DNA of 64,000 nucleotides from Eucommia ulmoides (Eukaryota; Streptophyta; Magnoliopsida; Garryales; Eucommiaceae), in assembly GCA_016647705.1 (NCBI GenBank), contig CM028332.1, positions 28,835,300 to 28,899,299 of the forward strand, in the 5' to 3' direction. Made by a program: the position numbers and the translations under genes. The number at the start of each line of letters is the position of its first letter. Position 1 is the first letter of the stretch. The notes under the pieces were generated by a model. The model was not told the DNA's origin and did not search any database. It saw nothing but the letters and a program-made list of their open reading frames with translations. Below, one piece after another: positions 35,641 to 46,699 of the stretch.

Positions 35641-35683
35641 ATCCAACGACTACCAATATAAATGAGCTGATTTATTATATAGA

Positions 35684-36024
35684 TTATTATAATATGTGTC
35701 AACTTGATGCGTAATATATATATGGTTCTAATCAGTTTCCTTCTTTACGAAGGAAACTGATTTCAACCTTTCATTTATTTATTTATTTAAACAAATATCT
35801 CTCTTAAAATAAAATAAAAAAATATAAATTATATCTCAAAACTCTTAAAAGTATATTTTAAATAGTACAATAGTCTCAAAAATTTTAAAAGTTAATTTAA
35901 AATTAACATTTAACCCCCAAAAATTATCAAATATATATTTATAATATAAATTGCAAAACGATCCCAAAAATTTTAAACTTATATAAAATAATATTTTCAA
36001 AATATAAATTTCTAGGGTATTACA
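35684..36024 (-). repeat. 5' LTR of LARD-A, right part
   Basis: Continues the LTR after the Helitron, with the 13 bp palindrome at 35731-35761 and the end GGGTATTACA at 36024. Confidence 0.82.
35731..35761. promoter_or_regulatory. Conserved LTR palindrome, LARD-A copy
   Basis: ATCAGTTTCCTTC, loop TTTAC, then the exact reverse complement: 13 bp stem. It lies 264-294 bp from the LTR end at 36024. The 3' LTR copy (about 27858-27888) has lost pairing. Confidence 0.6.
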
Positions 36025-36180
36025 AATTGTATTCTTAGCAAATTAGATATATCTGTATATATAAATATACCCACTATATTTCTCGAATCCACATATATAT
36101 AGTTTTGACATAAATATACATTTATACAAGTCCGTATAGAAAATCTTATAAATTAAACATGATAAATATTTTATTTTGGC

Positions 36181-36220
<40 letters not shown>

Positions 36221-36697
36221 TTACATATATACATAAAAGTTGAGACTTAAGCCATTGCTATTCTCCCCCCCCTCCCCCCCCCCCCCCCCCCCTTTTTTTT
36301 TTGGGTTCCACGTGTCATTTCATGATACTTTCAAATTATATATAAAATTTGATTGTTGCCTTCCTTAATGAGGAAGGCAACGATTTGAACCACAATTTAA
36401 TTTATTTTTATTATTTTTTTTATTTACGCTAATTACCCTCTTGAAATAAAAAAAAAAAAAAAAACATTAATTATATCTCAAAAGCTTTATATTTTTAAAT
36501 AACTTAATGATCCCTAAACTTTTAAAAGTCAACATTAATATTAAAATATTAACCCCTAAAATTTTTAAAATCTAACTTTTAAATACCACAATAATTCTTA
36601 AAGTTTTTAAAATAAAATTTTAATAACACACTGAACCCCATTATTTTTCTAAATGTTTTAAAATGCACCTGGAAATATGTAGGAACTAGGCTTTACA
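36025..36697 (-). repeat. 5' LTR of Tekay-1, right part
   Basis: Starts with the AATTG target duplication and matches 18210-18345 and 20010-20728. Contains TA (36184-36213) and C (36264-36292) runs, the palindrome at 36352-36384, and ends CTTTACA. Confidence 0.82.
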
Positions 36698-36999
36698 ATA
36701 AATCGTGCATGTTGAATGTAACATCGGCTGAACTAACAGAGGAGATAACTTCTCATCAATCCAAAACATAGGAGATAACTTCTAATCGTTCCGAAAACTT
36801 AAATTGAACTAAACTCGACCAAATTCCACGCGAACTAACGTTCAAGATAAAAAACAGGGAAAAGATAGAAAGTGAAAACATATGTTCATGAAAATTCTAG
36901 GGCTTCGGCAGTAAAATTATTGAAGAAAAATAAAAATTCATGCTCAAAACTGATAAATTCAAATGAAGAACAAACAAGAAAGTGTTGATTCTCACAAAC
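36698..36999. other. Old locus sequence between the two large nests
   Basis: Begins with the Tekay-1 target duplication ATAAA, then one more TGTTGAATGTAACA motif of the minisatellite left at 16844. No gene. It ends with CAAAC (36995-36999), the left target duplication of LARD-C, and continues at 53661. Confidence 0.7.
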
Positions 37000-37733
37000 T
37001 GTAACGACCCGATTTTCCAAGGTCATCACTCAGTTTCTCCCTAAGGAGAATTTATTGCTAAACCAAATAACCAATAATTTGTTTCGTGTAATTTTGAGAA
37101 AAATTTACAAACTATGGTGACAAATTTATTTATCAACGATGATAATTTTACTAAATAATCAATATTTTAATTAATAAAAATCTGATAAATTTTACACACG
37201 ACGACGATAATTGAAATTATCAAATTTATAATTTATCAACTTATCAAATCAAATTTACAACAGTGAATACTAAATACAACTATTAAAATTTTAAATAGAA
37301 ATTTAACTAATCCGTTTTTCTCTCATCGGCCCTGCAATCAAAACTGTGAGGTTGTGAGTCACAACTCAGTAGAACTTTAACTCCTCTAATATGTGAATTT
37401 AATATCATGACGACTAAAACACATTGACATGATTTTCACATAATTTTTCAGATAATAATAATTATTTCATAAAATTTAATAGGTAAAATTCAACAACAAT
37501 AATAGCATAAATTTCACAATGGAAAAATTAAATACATATATTAGAAGAATTAGAAATTCTATCTGAAATTCGAAACCAAAATCCGAACCAGAATCACATA
37601 TATCTCTCTCGCTCAAAAAGAACTCAAAACTTATATTATATATAGAAATATATAGAGAGATCGCAACATAACTCACAAAGAACTCATTATGTGTATGTAT
37701 ATGTAAATCCATGAAAAGGCAATGATCCTTCAA

Positions 37734-37769
<36 letters not shown>

Positions 37770-38114
37770 GCAGACACATGTACAATATGCATATTATATA
37801 TATAACTCATGGTGGGATTTGTTTCCTTCGATGCGAAGAAAATGAATTCAACCATTTATTTATTTATTCATTTATTTATTTACACAATGTCCTCTCTTAA
37901 AATAAAGAAAATATTAATTATATCTCAAAACTCTTAAAAGTATATTTTAAATAACACATTAGTCCCAAACTTCTAAAATTAATTTAAAATAAATATTTAA
38001 CTCCAAAAAATTATCAAATATTATTTTTACCATAAATTCGCAAAACAATCCCAAAAATATTAAACTTTTATATAAAATAATATTTTCAAGAATATAAATT
38101 TTTGGGGTATTACA
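37000..38114 (-). repeat. 3' LTR of LARD-C
   Basis: Starts TGTAACGACCC and ends GGGGTATTACA. An ATT microsatellite is at 37732-37768 where the 5' LTR has TTC and ATT (53270-53330). It also holds a weakened copy of the LTR palindrome (about 37822-37841). It shows the empty site of Tekay-2: ATGTGTATGTATATGTAAATCC at 37690-37711 is uninterrupted. Confidence 0.87.
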
Positions 38115-38130
38115 ATCTACCCCCCTTAAA
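38115..38130 (-). other. Polypurine tract of LARD-C
   Basis: TTTAAGGGGGGTAGAT on the minus strand, beside the LTR end. The next bases (AAATTTCGTCTTCGAAAT on the + strand) resemble the Tekay tract regions. Confidence 0.8.
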
Positions 38131-38476
38131 TAAATTTCGTCTTCGAAATGTTGTTGAAACAATAATAATTTCGAATTGCATCGAACGGTCATGTTAGTCA
38201 CACTCAATTCTAGAACAATTGTTTTCAATATAGGGTCTCATAACCGAAAGTCATCCACAATTTATAACCAACAAAATCCATTTCAACATCGCTACATCCA
38301 CATTCTCAGTGGCCCATATTATATCCAACAACCTACAAATAGGGTGTACTTTGGTCGATAACACCTAACATAGGTAACCAATTGTCAAAGAATCCTATGT
38401 TTCTAAATACTTCTGTTGCGCTATTCTGATAAAAATAACAATAAATAATCATATATCTTAAAAATATCATGATAGT

Positions 38477-39979
38477 TGTACGACGATGCGTTTGTTACGC
38501 GCTCGCGTATTGACTACTCACAAGTGCACGAGGTCTAGTTTAAATATAGTGGATCATTTAAGATCAGATATCGTTCCCACAGGGACAAGTTGAATAATTG
38601 AATACTGCAATTTACATAGTCTCCTATTATCCAGACGGTTAAAGAAATGATTTAAATTAAACTAATTAAAGCTAAGCTAAATTACAACTAGTGGGTTAAT
38701 CCTAACTAAGTTGATTACCTAGGGATTGATTTCGTTCACTTAATACATGTTTGATTTCATTTAGTTAACAATAACGGTGTTTTAGGTATCCGACAATCTC
38801 GGTTCGTAAACTCCTCCGCCACCTCTCCTAAGTGTAAGAGGGGGGAATACACGACTTCATGTCAATGAAGAGGTCCACATCAACGTCTTAAAGACTCTAG
38901 TCCACGTGAGTCTTGCCCCAACGTCATCGATTTCACACTAACTAACGCCCTCCTGGGTCGTTAGATCGTAACGATGTGTTTACCCTAATCCGAATCTGGA
39001 GTTACCTCTCCCGAGTGTCAAATCTCATATTCTCAAATCCAAACCTAATATATTAACAAGCATATTAAGATCGTCATAAAATGATGAACACAATCGGATT
39101 TAAATAGAAACAACCATTAAGAAAACATATATTCCATCAAACTAGTTTTTTCACAACTACATAGATCCCTAGCAAATATTTATCTAATCTATCGTGATCT
39201 TGACCATATAAGCATTAATACAAGAGATATTCATCATCATTTACAATAAAACATTAAATTACAAAGAGAAAAATAAAAAGAAAAAGATCAAATCTTAAAG
39301 TTGAGTGATCCACTGTCGCCAAAGATCGATCCGCCAATGTTTCCTCTTTTTCGGATGATGAATCTCTTTTTCAAGAATGGCCAAGGATCACCTCCTAAGA
39401 TTAAGGGCGTCCAACAGTGTCCAAACCTCCTAAGTGTCTTATAGATGTGAGAAAATGGTATTTATAGGCCTAAGGTTTCAAAAAGATCTAAAAATATCTT
39501 CCTGTCTGTGCAGAGCTGACCGCCTAGGCGGTGATTTTCTCTACCTAGACGGAGGTTAAGTTGGTTTGCTTACCGCCTAGGCGGTGGTTTTCTCCGCCTA
39601 GGTAGTGGGCTGGCACACAAACATTCTAATGGTTCACCGCCTAGGCGGTGGTTTTCTTCGCCTAAGCGGTGGAGTAGCACTTAAACATACTCCAACTCTC
39701 TGACGCTTCTCTGCCTAGGCGATGGTTTTCTCCGCCTAGGCGGTGGTTCTTGTTCATTTTTTTAGCACATCCAGCATTCTTTACCACCTAGGCGTTGGGT
39801 TTGCTATTCTTGAAACCTTGTTTTTTCATCTTTTCTTTACTGTTTCGCTCGTTTGTCACTTGTTTGCGTCCCTACACCTGATTTAACTAAAAACAAACTA
39901 AAAATCAATTAAATATAAATAAAACACTCAAAAACTATCAAATTCAGTTTAGAAGTAGATAGACATCTTACACCTATCA
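38477..39979 (-). repeat. Solo LTR of the Athila-like family, 1503 bp
   Basis: TGTACGACGATGCG to CACCTATCA, flanked exactly by ATAGT (38472-38476 and 39980-39984). LARD-A has the empty site at 28245-28260. Its text shares long phrases with the LTRs at 6176-7568, such as CCCACAGGGA, AACAATAACGGTGTT, GAGTCTTGCCCCAACGTCAT and CTCTCCCGAGTGTCAA. A solo LTR arises by recombination between the two LTRs of a full element. Confidence 0.88.
39515..39800. repeat. Array of CCGCCTAGGCGG palindromes in the solo LTR
   Basis: Perfect or near-perfect palindromes CCGCCTAGGCGG occur near 39521, 39572, 39588, 39639, 39712, 39734 and 39786, most followed by TGGTTTTCT. The related LTRs near 7165-7370 and 11270-11400 have CCGCGG-centred versions in the same place. 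Confidence 0.75.
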
Positions 39980-40257
39980 ATAGTCTCACTAGATTGGGTC
40001 TATCTCAATTTCAACAACTTTACGACCTTAATAATTTTTCCACTTGAGATGACTTTTCAAGTCCACTGTCATATCCTATAACTAACATTTATCAATTTTA
40101 ATCCAGCATTTAAGCCAATATGTTTGCAACCAACATTATTACCAGTAGATAGCCCAAATTCCACGTGGACTGTCCCGTGAGACTAAAAATAACCAATTCC
40201 AATAATCTCTTAACATTTTTCATAAATATCAACACAATTCAACCCTCAAACAATAAA

Positions 40258-40505
40258 TTTTCTAAAATACGTCTGAAAAATACATAAATACCTCTCAATC
40301 ATATAAATACATATCGAAACACTCAAATATGTCTTAATCATATAAATATATCTCAAAACACAAAAATGCATCTCAACCATATCAATGTGTATCGAAATAC
40401 ATAGACACGTCTCAACCACATAAATACATTTCAAACACCTAAATTCATGTCAAACTTTATAAACCAAATACATCCCAAATCACATAATTACGTCTCCAAA
40501 GTTAC
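40258..40505. repeat. Short tandem repeats (ACATAAATACGTCTCAA type) in LARD-C
   Basis: About a dozen copies of the same 18-20 bp unit as 28550-28915. Confidence 0.65.
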
Positions 40506-41024
40506 GTAACATAATAAGTTCAATATTGAATTCAATACTCACGTAAATTATATAATGCCCCCAATCGCATTTTTATAGCACCACTTAAACTCAAAATTCA
40601 AATTAACGTTTCCAAGTAACTACGGGCTACTACTAGTCTCATAATGACCCCCCACTCCGACCCTACCTAACGCTAGTTGTGGACCAATATCTATTTGAGT
40701 TATTTTTATAGGTGTACTGTGTTCGTAGTATAAAACGTTTTATAGATCAAGTATTTTTATCAAAATTCATTTTCCAATAAAATATAGTTATACTGGTCAG
40801 TATCAAAATCTCAACAAACATATCACCGTAACAGAACGACCAAATTTAAATCAATTGGTCAACTCACTTGTCTATAATAAAATAACATACTTCTTTCTCA
40901 GCCATATGATCGTTTACCTCATGATCAGGAGTTACGACAGTGTCGTAACCTGTACGAATGTGTCATTTAAGGTGACTATCAATGTCAAGGCCATTTAATA
41001 TCCCCAATGATAGGGACAGCCACC

Positions 41025-41190
41025 TACAAAATTTGCATTCCTGACAGGTTCAACATAAATCCACCCTGCAGGACTTGCCTAACAGGTAATGACATATATC
41101 CACCCTGCAAGACTTGTCTGACAGGTAACAACATATATCCACCCTGCAGGTTTTGCCTGACAGGTAATCCACATCTTGCAGGACATGCCC
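41025..41190. repeat. Minisatellite of about 39 bp, three units
   Basis: Unit is ATATATCCACCCTGCAGG followed by ACTTGCCTGACAGGTAACAAC. A second array of about six units lies at 41690-41935 in the neighbouring module. LARD-A has essentially one unit per module, so this expanded in LARD-C. Confidence 0.75.
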
Positions 41191-41689
41191 TCTTGACGAG
41201 AAGACAACTATGGCATAGTCGGATAATAGAAACCACTTTCTACATTTAAAAAAATCTACTTGATTCGCGTAACGTTATAAAATAATCCATTTTAATAAAC
41301 CCCCCATTTTTTTTTCCACACTTTAGTACGAAAACATAATTTGACAGTTTACATAGAAAATAATGCACATGCTGTCTTCATAATATAAAAACAATTTACG
41401 GATCAAGTATATTTATTAAACATCACCTTTCAAAATATAATATAAATATAACCGCACACAGATTCGAAATAAAATTTCACTACTACTATCGTAATAAAAT
41501 AACGCATTGAAATCCACCAACCAAATCATTTTGATATATAATAAAATATCGTACACATATTTTTCTACTAGCCATAAGATCATTTCACCTCATGATCGAG
41601 AGTTACGACGGTACCGTAACCTATACAACTGTGTCATCTAAGGTGGTCAAAAGTGTTAGCGTCATTAAATATCTCCAATGGTAGGGGCA

Positions 41690-41935
41690 GTCACCTGCAG
41701 GATTTGTACTCCTGACAGGTCAACATATATCCATCCTGTAAGATTTGCCTGACAGGTAACAATAAATATCCACCCTGCAGGATTTACCTGACAGGTAACA
41801 ACGAATATCCACCCTGCAGGACTTTCCTGACAGGTAACAACATATCCGCCCTGTCAGATTTGCTTGACAGGTAACAACATATTCACCCTACAGGATTTGC
41901 CTGACATGTAACAACATATCCACATCTCGCAGGAC
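41690..41935. repeat. Minisatellite of about 37-40 bp, about six units
   Basis: Same unit as 41025-41190, with CCTGCAGGATTTGCCTGACAGG as the core. Confidence 0.75.
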
Positions 41936-42830
41936 ATGCTCTCCTGATGAGAAGACAACTATGGCATCGTAGGATAATAAAATTATTTTTCACCTTTAAA
42001 ATTTTCCTTGATTCATTTAACATCATAAAACTAATCAGTTTCAACAACCATTTTTTTCAATTAAATACGAAAATATAATTTCACAATTTATATAGAAGAT
42101 AATTAGCTTTAAATTAATACTTCCAATCCAACGACAATTCCTATTATCCACGGCTAACACGACACTCACCAAGACTTATTTAACTTATTATTGGTAAGTT
42201 ATATTAATCAACCACCACCTAAAATGTTAGTATGTTTAATTTACAACTTGCAGGGACTAAAGTGAAATAATGATAACAACACATGGGTGCAAAGTGTCAA
42301 ACCACAAAAAATATAACATAACAGAGATGTCAAGTCATATATATTACTAACCCCACCACTACATATTAATATTTTATCTACAACCATACATTATGGATTT
42401 GTCCACTATCACATATTAATACTAAACTGAATGCCCAATATTTCGTTTATAAAAATTCGAGAAATTTATCAACTAATCGAATAAATTTTACAACAATAAC
42501 GGTTTATACAAATATTACAAAGGATAACTTAATATCTAATCTCAATTTGTCAAATCAATTTTAATGCTAACATGTTAATATGATCAAATTGAAACCAAAG
42601 GGACTAAAGCAAAATTATTGTCAAACTTCAGGAGCACAAGCGTAAAAATGGAGACTCAATTTTACTACTCAACATTTCTATTTGTTTTGTTAATCAAGTT
42701 TTTATTTCCAGCCCATTTTTTCACATTTTAATTTATTTACCTGTTTGAACTGTAAACGTCAATTTTTTTTTTTTCAACTATACTCGATATATCAAAATAA
42801 GCAATCATTATATATATATATATATATATA

Positions 42831-43121
42831 ATTAATTAATTATAGAATTGTAGGTGACAACATTGGGTTGAATCCTTTCCTTCATCATTTCATCAAGCAA
42901 CAACAAAGAAGATTCAACAAGTCCCTTTTTTGGCTCAATGCATCAATAAGCTTACTATAAAACACAACATCTACCTTCAACCCTTGTTGCTTCAACTCCT
43001 CATATACCTCCATCGCATCGCATAACAAACCCCCTTTTGAGTATACACTAATTAAAGTCGAGTAAGTCAGTAAGTTAGGATGCAGATTTTCAACTTTCAT
43101 CTCACGAAACAACTGCTTAAC
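42831..43121 (-). pseudogene. Captured fragment of a PPR protein gene (GUN1-like)
   Basis: The minus strand reads [20 protein letters not shown], then [20 protein letters not shown], then [19 protein letters not shown], which is two 35-residue PPR repeats with the usual helix pattern. A frame change in a run of A/T near 42925-42932 breaks it; the other frame continues [20 protein letters not shown] and VVTYNSII before the fragment stops at an AT repeat (42809-42830). From family memory it is closest to the GUN1 (plastid PPR-SMR) group; that name needs a search. It is in sense direction just after the primer site, in the gag position, and absent from LARD-A. There is no start or end of a full gene, so it is non-functional as a PPR protein. 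Confidence 0.82.
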
Positions 43122-43162
43122 TTAAAACGGTTACCATAACCCAAACGTGGGGTGGTCGCAAA

Positions 43163-43179
43163 CCCGCTCTGATACTACC
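43163..43179 (-). other. Primer binding site of LARD-C (tRNA-Met type)
   Basis: The minus strand reads AGGTAGTATCAGAGCGG, one change from TGGTATCAGAGC. Confidence 0.75.
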
Positions 43180-43886
43180 TATAACGACCCAGTTTCCCAG
43201 AGTTGTCACTCGATTTCTCCCTAAGGAGAATTTATTGCTAAACCGAATAACCAATAATTTGTTTCGTGTAAATCCGAGAAAATTTTACAAACTACGCGAC
43301 AATTTTATTTATCGACGATGATAATTTTACTAAATAATCAATATTTTAATTAATAAAAATCTGATAAATTTTACACAGGACGATGATAATTGGAATTTTC
43401 AAATTTATAATTTATCAACTTATCGAATCGAATTTACAACGGTGCATACTAAATACAACTATTAAAATTTTAAATAGAAATTTAACTAAAATTCTCGTCG
43501 CCGTTTTCCTCTCACCGGCTTTGCAATAAAAATTGTGGGGTTGTGAGCCAACGCTCAGTAGAATTTCAACCCCTCTAATATGTGCATTTAATTATCATGA
43601 CAACTAAAACACATTGGCATGATTTTCACATAAATTTTTACATAATCATAATTATTTTATAAAATTTAATAGGTAAAATTAAACAACAATAATAGCATAA
43701 ATTTTACAATGGAAAAATTAAATACATATATTAGAAGAGTTAGAAATTTTTACCTGAAATTCAAAGCCAAAATCTGAACCCGAATCATATATATCTTACT
43801 CGCTCAAAAAGAACTCAAAACTTATATTATACATATAAATATATAGAGAGATCACAGCATAACTCCTCGAGAACTCATAATGTGTA
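43180..43886 (-). repeat. 5' LTR of LARD-C, left part
   Basis: Matches 37000-37695. The first two bases are TA instead of TG. Interrupted at 43886 by Tekay-2, with the target duplication GTGTA at 43882-43886. Confidence 0.83.
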
Positions 43887-45481
43887 TGTCATACCCCACC
43901 CCGGACACCCATCATGTGGGGCCGGCGTGACGTAGACATGACACCGCCCAACTGACTAACTAACCACAATACGTCCATAACAAAATTGTAAATCTATACA
44001 ACCCATATAATAGTCTCATCTGATAGGGATACACAGTCCCGAATATAAATATAATCAAACAAATCCCCTGAACCTCACTTAGATTTTATTTCTGATATCT
44101 CTTCTCCAAAACTTTCTTCAAATGACTCATTTGCGTGACCTGCATAACTCTATCTAGCGCCAGTAGGGGACCGATCGACTCTCAGCTATTTTACCTGCGA
44201 GTGTATTGCCTTCTTAGAAAAAAATATTTTTAAAATAGTAATTCATTCTACAACATCTAAATGGATCAAACGTGAGAATAGAAACAACACGTAACTAATA
44301 AAATTCTACATAATATAAGCAGTGAAAATAAAATAATACATATAAGTTCCATTCCAACCCATCTAATAACATAATACCAATCACCATAATAGTAAATATC
44401 AAATCAACCAATATACGTAAAACACCACATCTCAAGCACACATCTCAAACACACACACTGGTCAGCCCTAGTGATCGTTTTAACCTTACGATCGGGAGTT
44501 TGCAACGGTACCGTACCATCCGTAGGATATGCCTTCCTAGGAACACCCATCACTCCGCCGAAGCGGATAATCACTCCGCAGTATAAACGTCTAACATCAC
44601 TCTGTCGAAGCAGATAAACATCACTCTGCCGAAGCGAATAACCTCACTCTACCAAAACAGATAAATACTATGACATCGTCAAATCAAATACAGCATCATC
44701 GAATCACAACTCAATAAATACCGTCTACTCAACATCGTCACATCACCACATCTATCTCTTTTCCTTAAAACCAACTTTTAAATTCAAAAATAATATTTCA
44801 CACTTTCTTTTAAAGAAAACGTCTGATTTTATCAAGACCACTTTTTCACCCTTCATTTTTAGAAAACCAGGCATTTTTTAAACAAACAGATGTTTTTTAT
44901 TCTCTTTTAAAAACACCGTCTGATTTCACCAAATCCAACACGAATTCATTTTCAACTTCATTTCGAAAACCATCGGAATCTTCCGAAAATCCAGTTTACC
45001 AACTCACCTAAATCATGCTTGATCCATATCGTTTACAAATTCATACAGTTTAAGTAAACACATATTTCATCATATAGATACATAGAAAAACAGTTTGGCA
45101 AGAAGATAGTACACTCACCTCGTTATCCTCTTTCTAAAACCTTCACTGACTATACTCTATCGGGACACTGGTGCCTACGAACCTAATAGTGACAGAGCCT
45201 AAATTAATATCTTATTTAAAATATCTGAATCACGCAATGCAGACCCTATATTCCGAATCGTTACTATTTTGTATACCATGTAATTAAAATTAATTAATCG
45301 TTAGAAAATTGTTATGATTTTAGGATTTGTAACGCTAAATAAAATTTAATTTAACGAAAATTAATAATCGATTGAAATTTCACCTGTTTTCGAATCGTTT
45401 GGCGACCACGAGATGGGTTTTTGATTTTCAGTGGGGTGGTTTGTGTAATTCCCCTCTTTTTTTTTTTTTTTTTCTTTTCTT

Positions 45482-45513
<32 letters not shown>

Positions 45514-46678
45514 TTTTTTTCTATTTCCTGTTCAGTTCCCAGTCGTCCCTCTCTCTCCTCTGTTTCTGTTTCTGATATTGGCCGATCGTCCCTCTCTTCC
45601 GAAATTTGACGACAACACACCCACAAGGCTCACCGACGACCGACCAGCACACCCGCACCCCATCGACTCTCACACACACAGCCACACAGTCTAGCCACGT
45701 CCGATGGCTGACTACGCTTACACAATGACACCCACACACAAGCAACCGTCAACGTTACACACACAACTAACGAACACCATGAATAGAACACCCACCACCG
45801 AAATAGCACGCAGACACACACACACACACACCGTCATCAAGCAGAGTACACACACGCACAACGTCGACGATATCGTCGAACCGAACGGAAAACCCATCTC
45901 CACCGTCACGCACACACACACACCGGTGGAACCAAAACAGACGAACAGAATCGAAAACGCACACACACCGATCACCTCCACACACTGCCGGACAAACTGA
46001 ACAAAATACACGCACACACATGACGACGATGGTTGAACGACGGACACCCCCACGCCAGAATACACCATCTCCGGACGATCACACTGCCCTCTCCGATCAT
46101 ACACACACTCGCGACCACCGCCGAAATCCACACCCTTACACGAACAGCAAAGCCCCCACACAAACGCCGACCACACCTCACCGGCGCCGAACCCGCCTGC
46201 TCCTCTCTCTCTCTTCTTTCTTTGTTTTCTTCTCTCTTTAATTTTCAGATTTGTTCAGATTTTTTTTTTTTTATCATTACGCATGAAGATATATATATAT
46301 ATATATTGCATGTAATTAGTGGGTTCAATTCGTCCAAACGTGCCACGTCGCTGCTCTCTCTTCCCCCTGCCAGCGGTTTGCTCGTCCGATCACATATGTG
46401 TGTGTATATATATATATAATAAACTTTTTAATTAATTACTCTTTCCTCCTCCAACTTCCTTTCAATCTTAATTTTTAATCAATTTCAACTTTTTAAAAGT
46501 TTCTAAGATTTGCAATTTCACCCATTTAAGTTTCAATTAAAAGTTAATTGTCAATTTACTACCCTAAGTTGGGATTTTATGTTTCTAGATTTTCAATTTG
46601 ACCCAATTTCATCCCTAATTTTCATAATTATTCTAAAATACAATTAAAATGACGTACGTGTTAATTCGGGGTCTTACA
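43887..46678 (-). repeat. 3' LTR of Tekay-2 (2792 bp)
   Basis: Includes two CCGAAGCGGATAA-type repeats (44558-44660), a T-rich run (45457-45520) and a CA-rich stretch (45610-46200). A 110 bp or so segment between AT repeats (46307-46415) is missing from the 5' LTR. Long open frames on both strands at 45630-46180 come from CACACA text and are not genes. Confidence 0.88.
44550..44665. repeat. Tandem ATCACTCNGCCGAAGCNGATAA repeat
   Basis: Five imperfect units of about 20-24 bp around ACTCTGCCGAAGCGGATAA, copied in the other LTR at 51222-51330. Confidence 0.65.
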
Positions 46679-46696
46679 ACCCTTCCCTCCTAAAAG
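46679..46696 (-). other. Polypurine tract of Tekay-2
   Basis: CTTTTAGGAGGGAAGGGT on the minus strand, touching the LTR end at 46678. Confidence 0.78.
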
Positions 46697-46699
46697 AAA

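Larger units (their letters stand above)
32031..35683 (-). mobile_element. Non-autonomous Helitron inserted in the LARD-A LTR
   Basis: On the minus strand it begins TCTATATAATAAATCAGCTC at 35683 and ends near 32031 with a hairpin (32042-32061, 8-base arms with one mismatch) and CTTG, a changed form of CTRR. The host bases are A on the left (32030) and T on the right (35684), and the LARD LTR text closes across them, as the other LTR shows at 27820-27835. Helitrons insert between A and T without a duplication. No Rep or helicase frame is present. Part of the inside is a tandem duplication. Confidence 0.78.
26887..36024 (-). mobile_element. LARD-A: large non-autonomous LTR element related to Tekay
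   Basis: Starts TGTAACGACCCG at 26887 and ends GGGTATTACA at 36024, with the exact flanking duplication AATTG (26882-26886 and 36025-36029). The interrupted Tekay LTR text resumes on both sides. A second TGTAACGACC at 30992 starts its 5' LTR, directly beside a Met-type primer site, so the sense strand is minus. The inside (28100-30991) has no gag or pol. The 5' LTR is enlarged by a Helitron. Confidence 0.85.
16845..36697 (-). mobile_element. Tekay-1: Tekay/Del-like Ty3/Gypsy retrotransposon with nested insertions
   Basis: LTRs starting TGTCACACCCC on the + strand lie at 16845-20728 and at 25554-26886 plus 36030-36697; they bracket decayed gag-pol on the minus strand. Flanks are ATCAA (16840-16844) and ATAAA (36698-36702), a 4-of-5 target duplication. 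The order protease, reverse transcriptase, RNase H, integrase marks Gypsy. The long LTRs, the integrase extension RFGKKGKLSPRYIGPHEIL and the remnant after it fit the chromodomain-bearing Tekay/Del group. The element cannot move by itself now. Confidence 0.85.
40640..42110. repeat. Two tandem Tekay-LTR-like modules in LARD-C
   Basis: 40650-41350 and 41360-42110 match each other and the LARD-A modules at 28980-30350. Each contains TCATGATCGGGAGTTACGAC-like text and an expanded minisatellite (41025-41190 and 41690-41935). Confidence 0.7.

Noticed and set aside
37476..37733. 85-codon minus frame in the LARD-C LTR
   Set aside because: Hydrophobic and low-complexity; not open in the other LTR copy.
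45351..45626. Lysine-rich frame of 91 codons
   Set aside because: It is a translation of an A/T run in the Tekay-2 LTR.
45630..46180. Long overlapping open frames on both strands, up to 152 codons; the same at 52231-52830
   Set aside because: They run through CACACA-rich LTR text, where stops are rare in any frame. Both LTR copies show them with different frames, and there is no domain or conserved start.
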